Origin: Catonia carolina | Taxonomy: Eukaryota > Arthropoda > Insecta > Hemiptera > Achilidae | Direction: 5' to 3' | Assembly (NCBI GenBank): GCA_035578175.1 | Contig: JAQMRL010000007.1 | Location: forward strand, 51,551,227 to 51,615,226 | Length of the DNA: 64,000 bases | Part shown: positions 51,801 to 59,994 of the stretch, one piece after another | Position numbering within the stretch: the first letter of the stretch is position 1 | How the letters are laid out: each line of letters begins with the position of its first letter | Made by a program: the position numbers and the translations under genes | Notes under the pieces: model-generated | Told to the model about the DNA's origin: nothing | What the model saw: the letters and a program-made list of their open reading frames with translations, nothing else | Databases searched by the model: none

Positions 51801-54800
51801 AATCACCTGGTCCTCCAAGTTGGGGGTTGGGCGTGAGGTCAGCAGCCTCACCTTGTAAAAATCGTTTCACGCTTTGAAAACAAGCAATGAGCCTCGGATG
51901 GGGACAGGAATTACGGATAATCAAAATGGCATTGAATCAAATAAGAGAAAATGGTAACGGAAATTTTTGGTAAAGGTAGCATCCTGGAATGTGCAGACTT
52001 TGATGAAGGCAGGGAGGATGATGGAAGTGTATAATGAAATTCAATGTGGATATACTGGCCCTGCAAGAAGTTAGATGGAAAGGATCAGGAAAGATAGACA
52101 AAAAAGATTTCAGCCTGTACTATAGTGGAGATACAGAAAAGTCTGGTATGTATGGAACAGCATTCATGGTAACTGCTAAGGTAAGAGGAAGCTTACCTAG
52201 GTTTTGAACCCATATCGGATAGAGTGTGCAGAATAAGGATGAAAGGTCGATTCTGGAACACCACAATGATTTCAGCCTATGCTCCAACAGAGGAAGCATC
52301 AGAGGAAGACAAAGGAAGATTCTACGATTGCTTAACAAATGTTTGCAGCAAGATCCCAAAGCATGACATGGTAGTAATGCTAGGCGACTTTAATGCAAAA
52401 ATAGGGAAGGAGGTCTACTTAGCAAGAGTGGCAGGAAAAAATACCTTACATGAGGAAAGCAATGAGAATGGAAGGATGCTTGCTGAATTGGCAGAGGAGC
52501 AGGATCTTGTTATTGCCAGCACACAATTTGAACATAAGAAGATACACCTTGGAACGTGGAACATGCCAGGAACAAATATAGTGAACCAAATAGATCATAT
52601 ACTGGTCACAAAACGTCATGCAAGTTCTATAGAAGACGTAAGAGCAGCAAGAGGTCCAAATTGTGACTCAGATCATTTTATGGTGAAAGCAACAATATTG
52701 CAGAGGCTATCAATGGCAGAAAGAGGACCTAAGAAAAATAGGCGCAAATGGGACCTAGAGAAATTAGCAAATACAGAAACTATGCAACTCTTCCAAAATA
52801 TCATGAATAGAGAACTCAATAAGGCTATGAATGAACTGGAAGGTGAAGGTGGTGATGAGAGTGATGTTGATAAACTATGGAATGGTACAAGGCAAGCAAT
52901 AATACATGCGGCACAGGAGTCGGTAGGTGAGAAAAGAAGTGGAAGAAGTATTGAATGGTATGATGAATCGTGTAGAGAGGCGGTGCAAAGGAAGAATGAT
53001 GCTAGACTTGCAATGATTCAGAGGGAAACGCGACAAAATGTGGAAAAATACAAAGAGAAAAGAAAAATCGCTAATAAAATATTAAGAAAGGCAAAGCGAG
53101 AACACATAAAAAGCAAGCTGAAACATTTGGAAGAACTTAACACATTGAATGAAACAAGAAAGTTCTACAAAGCACAAAAAATTGCGAGTTTAGGGTTTCA
53201 ATCAAAAGTGGAGGCATGCAAGGACAAGAATGGGAGGGTGATAATAGAGGAAGAACGAATAATGGAGAGATGGGCTGAGTACTTCGAAAATATATGCCCA
53301 CGTATAGAAGACTCAAAAAAAGTTGAAGAATGGGTGCCAAATTGCCATACTGCTGTTCTGGAAGTAATAGAGCCAAGTCTTGAGGAAGTAAAAGAGGCTG
53401 TGAGTAAACTGAAAAATGGGAAGGCAGCAGGAGAGGATAATATTACTGCTGAAATGTGGAAATATGGAGGGGAAGCATTGGTAAAGTGCCTACACAGAAT
53501 AATTGCACTGGTATGGAGGACAGAAAAGATGCCAAGGGAGTGGAAAAAAGGCTTAGTTTGTCCAATATATAAAAAAGGAGATAAATTGCTGTGTAATAAT
53601 TATCGGGGGATCACTTTGCTGGACATAGCTTATAAAATATTTTCCCGCATTCTGACAGTGAAATTGAGCAAGCTTGGAGAAGAAAATAGATGAGTATCAG
53701 TGTGGATTTCGACATGGCAGGGGCACTACAGACCAGATCTCCACCATTAGACAAATCATGGAGAGGTTTTATGAGCACAACATAAACTTGCACATGCTTT
53801 TCATAGATTTTAAACAGGCATTTGACAGAGTGAAGAGAGTGGAAGTGCTTGCAGCATTAGACAGGTTTGGTTTCCCAAAAAAATTGATCAATTTAGTGAA
53901 ACTAACAATGATTGAAACAAAAGGCATGGTTCTAACTGAAGGCAGAGTAAGTAGAGAGTTCACAATCTGTGATAGAGTGAGACAGGGTGATGTGCTGTCG
54001 GCTTTGCTCTTCAATATTGTGCTTCAGAAGGCAATGGAAAGTATTGACAGAAAGGGCAACATTATGAATAGAATGACCCAAGTTATGGCATACGCCGATG
54101 ATGTTGTCATAATTGCAAGAAGCATGCGGTCACTGGAAGAGATCTTTTTGAAGATTAAGGAGGAAGCAAAGACAGTCGGTTTGGAAATAAATGAAGGAAA
54201 AACCAAGTATCTAGTAATGAGCACCAGAGGATTGAGAGGACAAGGAGCAGTAAAAATAGGAGAAAGCATGTTTGAAAAGGTGACGAGCTTCACGTACCTG
54301 GGAACTGAGATCAATAGCAGTAACAGAATATCAAATGAAATAAAACGCAGGTTAATGCTGGGCAATCGTGCTTATTTTGCAAATAGAAATCTGTTTAAGT
54401 CAAAACTCCTTACTAGGAACACAAAAATGAAAATCTACAACACGCTAATAAGGCCAATTGTCACCTATGGTAGTGAAACGTGGACAATTCTCCAGGAAGA
54501 TAACAAAGCCCTGAAAGTGTTTGAAAGAAAAATAGTAAAGAGGATATATGGCCCGGTTTATGAGAATGGTGCGTGGAGAATCCTGAAAAATGCTGAGATA
54601 GAGATGATACTGCAAAGAAGGAATATCCTCAGGTACATAAAGGCAAGACGAATAAGTTGGTTTGGTCACATCGAAAGAATGTCTGATGAAAGAATGCAAA
54701 AGGTAATGCTGAAAGAGAAGTTAGAGGCAGTGAGAAGAAGAGGGAGGCCGAGAGCACGATGGCAGCAGGATGTGGAGAGGGATTTGAGATCGATGGGAGT

Positions 54801-55088
54801 GAGAGGATGGAGACGGACAGCGAGAGATAGAGGAGCTTGGAGGCGAATTGTGGAGGAGGCCAAGGCCCACATCGGGCTGTAGCGCCAGAATAAGTAAGTA
54901 AGTAAGTATGCCCTTTATGAAATATAGGGAGGGAAAACATTGTTTTGTTGATTTTTCGAAATCGAGTGTTCACAAGAAATACTCGTTTTCAGACCTCCTA
55001 AACCAAAAAACCAAGTTTTTACCGATTGGTGTGTGTGTGTGTGTGTATGTGTGTGTGTATGAGAGAGAGAGAGAGAAAGAGGAGAGAA

Positions 55089-55122
<34 letters not shown>

Positions 55123-58100
55123 TATCTCAAAAATGGAGTAGCGTACAAAGTTTGATTTTGGAACACGTTTGATTTTAGGTACATACTGTAAGGAAACCTG
55201 ACATATTTTCCTCAAAATCAGTCAACCGGAAGTAGTTTATTCGTTCAAATTTTCACTTTTTTGTGATTTTCTCAAAAACTGGTGTTACGATTTTGATAAA
55301 AATCTTCTCGTTCACTACACTTTTTTGCTCTGCAAGATAGGGTAAGCGCCATGTTTGCTAAAACTCGTGAGGGCTGTGCTGTTATGGTAAAAATGGTTTT
55401 TCGAAGACTTCGGCCTTATTATGCGTTCTGAAACAAAAACGTACCTATATAATCTGAATGAAGAGAATTGTAAGACCTAGCCTGTTGCTTACTTTAGCAA
55501 CAGTTAGTGATTTTTCATATTTTTCTCATTGAAATCGGACAAAAAAGGTTTTTTAAATTCCGGCCTTAGAATGAATTTTAGGGCAAAAGTTTAAATAACT
55601 TAAGTAATAGAAAATGTAAAACCTACACTTTTTATTTCAAGCATTTTTTCCGCTGGCCTGGTTTAGCGCCAGTTAGTAATATTTGTAATTTTCAAGTCCA
55701 ACAGAGATTTATTTTCATTTAGCGTCATTCAATTATCATTAAAATAAGGCTATATTTTTCATTTTACATTGTTTATCCATGATTAAACATAGGTTTCATT
55801 ATATACAACGGCTGGAGGAAGTCGTTAGAGTTTTCCACACCAGATTTTTAAACGTATTTTCCGAACTTTACCTATACAACAAAACACTAATGCAATTTTT
55901 TGAATAAGTTAAAATGATCGAAACAAAGGGAACAATCACCATCATGTGTCATTACAAAACCAGTAGTATCCACTTGTAATCAACAGAACTAGCAATCTCA
56001 ACAGAATTAACCGAACTAGCAATTTGAATCTGAATTAACCCTTTGTGGATTATTGACATAAATATCCGCCAAAAAACTTTCCCGCAGGTCGTTTTGCGGA
56101 TATATCTGCATATGGTTTTGAATGGTTATGGTTGTTTAGAGGATCTTAGACGAGAAGATGAAAGAAGACGTACATAGAAAAATCTTACAAGAAGAAGGGA
56201 TAGGCTAGTGGGGCATCTCTTAAAACATCCAGGTATTGCTCTATCAATAATGAAGTGTAATATTGAGCGAGTGAATTGTAGGGAGAGGCAAAGGTTAGAA
56301 TATTTAAATCAAATTACAAAAGATGTAGGGTGTTGCAGGTATGTAGATATGAAACGACTTGCGCAAGATAGAACAGCTTGGAGAACTGCATCAAACCAGT
56401 CGAGAGACTGATGAAATAAGGTTGTTTAGAAGTAAAGGTTGTTGATACATCCGCACATTTACAAACTGAATAAAAAAATGTTTTGACTAAAATTGTCTTA
56501 ATAGTCATCAAAATTATGCCATAATATCTAAATATTTCAGGAAGTATGCATCTGCAGACGCTGGGTTGCAGCACTGCCCACCAGTGTTTCGTACCTCCCA
56601 CGAGGTCGGTGTCCATATCAGTCGTGCTTCCTCTATTCGTTACTACTTACGTGTGTTACGTTCGTCCAATTTAATAATTATATTTCATTTAACAATCTTT
56701 GTACTTGTAGGTTGTTTTCTCTTTTTATTCTGCAATTTAACGTAAGTTACAAGTAATTTTTTTAGTCAGTTCTACTTACGGATATATCTGCATAAGTCAC
56801 ATAACACAGTGCTAAAGACGGATACGTACATTATTTTTCCCCGTTTGTTTAGGTCATCAGCGGAAAGGCTGGTTTGAACCTCTAGAGGCTTTACAAAGTA
56901 AAACGGGGAAATAGGTGGTTTACCAATGCCTTCCTCGCTGAGTGGAAAAATATTCTTTACAGCACGCCGGGCCCTCGGAAAAGCATACACATTCCATCCT
57001 TCAAATGACACCTTCACTTCATTTACCACAGGGTCTGGCTGTATAACGTATTCATTACTCTCAGAAAAGATAGCTGTGACTAGAGTCTTTTCACATCTAC
57101 CTCTTCTGTTCTTACATCCTTCAGTCATATAATTGGCTGAACATGTGATAAGAAATAGAACTAGTTTTGTAGCCCTGGAACTAGTAGATTCAGTGCAAAA
57201 AATTTAACACTCCACCTGCCTGTTATGGGAATTATTTTTCCATACCCATTATTTTTTATTGAAAGTGAAGAGAAAAATATGTGATAAAATTTTCCTGAGC
57301 CTTTAAACAGATTTTTATTCCGGAAAACATATTTAAAAAAAAAATATATATTATTTACTCTAATCCATAAAATGCGTGTTTGACATGAAATTGATCTAGT
57401 CCACGAAGGGTTAAAAATTAAATATGCTATAAATCGATTGTTTTGCAACTGTTAAATTTAAATCATGCCCATAACGGGCAGGTGGAGTGTTAAATTATTT
57501 GCACTCGATCTGTTGGTTCCAGGACTAAAAAAATAGTTCTATTTCTTATCACATAGTCAGGCAATTATATGACTGAACTATTTACGAACAGAAGAGGTAG
57601 AGGTGTGAAAGACACTAGTCAGAGTTATATCCTCTGAGAGTAATGAATTTCACTGTACAGCCAGACCCTGTGGTGAATGAAGTGAAGGTGTCATTTGTAG
57701 GGTGGAAAGTGGGTGCTTTTCGGAGGGCCTGGCATGCTGATAAGCATACTCTTTCAACTCAGTGAGGAAGGCAATTGTAAACCACCTCACTCCTCGTTTT
57801 TACTTAGTAAAACCTCTACAGGTTCAAACCAGCCTTTCGGGTGTTGACCTAAACAACTAAATTTAAATCTTTAGCAAACGAATGAAAAGTGAATATAAAA
57901 AAATAGACTACTTTTCTAAAGTAAAGTATTCAGGTCAAGTATATTGTTTTTCTGCGATCCTGAAAAAATACTGACAATGGAGATTTCTTGATATGTTATG
58001 GATTCCTCAATTATTTTGTCGGTACTTATTAGATTGACTGGACCTGCTAAATCATGTTTTGATAAAAATAAAATGGTGATGTCATACCTAATGAGGGAGC

Positions 58101-59942
58101 CGGTGCTGCTTTTTCTTCTCTCCAAATATCTCTATCAATACGTAAAAATGTGTCTAATAAGTCAGCACCCAAGCTGCTTGTAATTCGTTTCTGAAAAGAA
58201 AATTAACAAATTCGTGATACAAAAAAATAAAAAATAGATATAAGTTTATACTTTCTCTTGCCCTAGGCTACATAAAATACAGGAAAAGAAAATATTGTTT
58301 TCATCGGAGATGAAAGACCTTTTTTAGCAGTGGCGAGTCATGCCTTCAAAAATAGGTGAAGGGTTGCAACAAACCGAGAAAAATTAATTTGCTAATACTA
58401 TACGCCAGAGATTAATGAAATTTAAAATAGACTCGTACAAATCAATTGTGGGACACCGCAATTATAAAAAACAAACGTACGTACACATACATAGAACAGC
58501 AGGTAAAATAGGCTGGTTGATCTACCACCGCAATCCCTTCACTTTTCGAGGGCGGAAATAATATTGGGTAAATATATAAATGTGTATTCTTTCCTGGTGC
58601 CAAAAGGTACCGTTGCATAATTGTTATTGTTATTCATTTTCATTTCTCTTTTTGTATGTCTTCGTGTTCTTTCGTTTTGTTATTCATTATCTGGATTTAT
58701 CTACCATTGTATTCTTATAGACTTTGTTTCTGGTTAATTGTAACGGGTCCTTGTCTATTTTTTATTTGGTACTTCTGTGACGATCTAGAAATTCTAAAGT
58801 AGGTATATTAACTATTTTGTCGGGAAGTTCAGTAGCAATTCGGATGTCGAACCTATGTAATTTTTAAGTGTTACTTCTGTAAAATCAGTGCGTTTAAAAA
58901 ACAGGTCTGCGTACGGGAAATATTGTATACGTTTGATTGACTGTAAGTAAGATTAATTTATTGTTATGATTGTGAATGATCATCTTTTGTTTTTAGTTAA
59001 GTTTGGTTAAGTCCTAAGTTTAATAACAATTTTTAACCAATTACGTCTCAGTAGTTAAATAGTAAGTTATCAGTATTATACAAGTAATAGTTTATTATTT
59101 TGTTTATAAAAGTTACAGTTAAGGTACTAAATGTTTTGTTTTTAAAAGTTTAAAAAGAAGATTGTCTATCATTTATTAATAATCAGATCCCAATACAGCC
59201 TGGAATAAGTATTACAAAATTTATCAAGTCGTAAAGATAATATCCTTATGTTACTTAAGAGCTCATTCTATTGCACTGAAGAGAGTTTGGAGCGATCAAA
59301 ACTGTAAAAGCTTCTGCTGAAGAAGGTCGCTGATGTTCAGATTTTGAAGTGCAGGGCACAACTTGAAGTATGGTGGAATGTGCTGACCTTGGATAGGTGT
59401 CTCATCTGCTCTACGGAACTGAGTAGAGTCTACGGTTTACGACCGTAGAGCTACAATGGCCTATTTCCACGATGCTAGTTTACTAGCTGCTACCACTAGC
59501 AGGACCTACTAGCGCATAGGTGGCGGTTCCCACGGAGCTAGTTAATTAATGCCAGTACTCTAAAGAAATACGTGAGTTGTGTTCTAGCATCTTCTGTTGG
59601 TATAAACCGTAAAAATTTAAGACAAATCTTGAGGATGGGACTACACAAAACATGTGAGAGAGAGAGAGCTAAAAAAGAAAAAAAATGCAGTGAGTGGGTG
59701 AGGAAGTGGGTCATTAGAAGAGGAGAGTTTGGGGCTTCTTCAAAACTTGTGATAAAACTCGCTTTGGAAGATCTAAAAAACTATGAGTATCTTGCGAATG
59801 AGTGGAGAATGAAGAAAATCAACTTCCAAATTAAAACGGCGTTATTTTGAAACAGTCAACACATAGATACGTCTGTTCAAATCTAGTATACGCGCGCGCA
59901 CACACACACACACACACAAACACACGCACACGCGCGCGCGCG

Positions 59943-59994
<52 letters not shown>

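Larger units (their letters stand above)
51505..55849 (+). mobile_element. DINE/HINE-like element (family R), copy 6, split by the RTE LINE
   Basis: The first 27 bp (tttttacattcttatgccct) lie left of the RTE. The rest runs 54907-55849 with (GT)n/(GA)n at 55029-55122 and ends gttttccacaccagattttt. The sub-terminal repeat is diverged. Confidence 0.75.
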
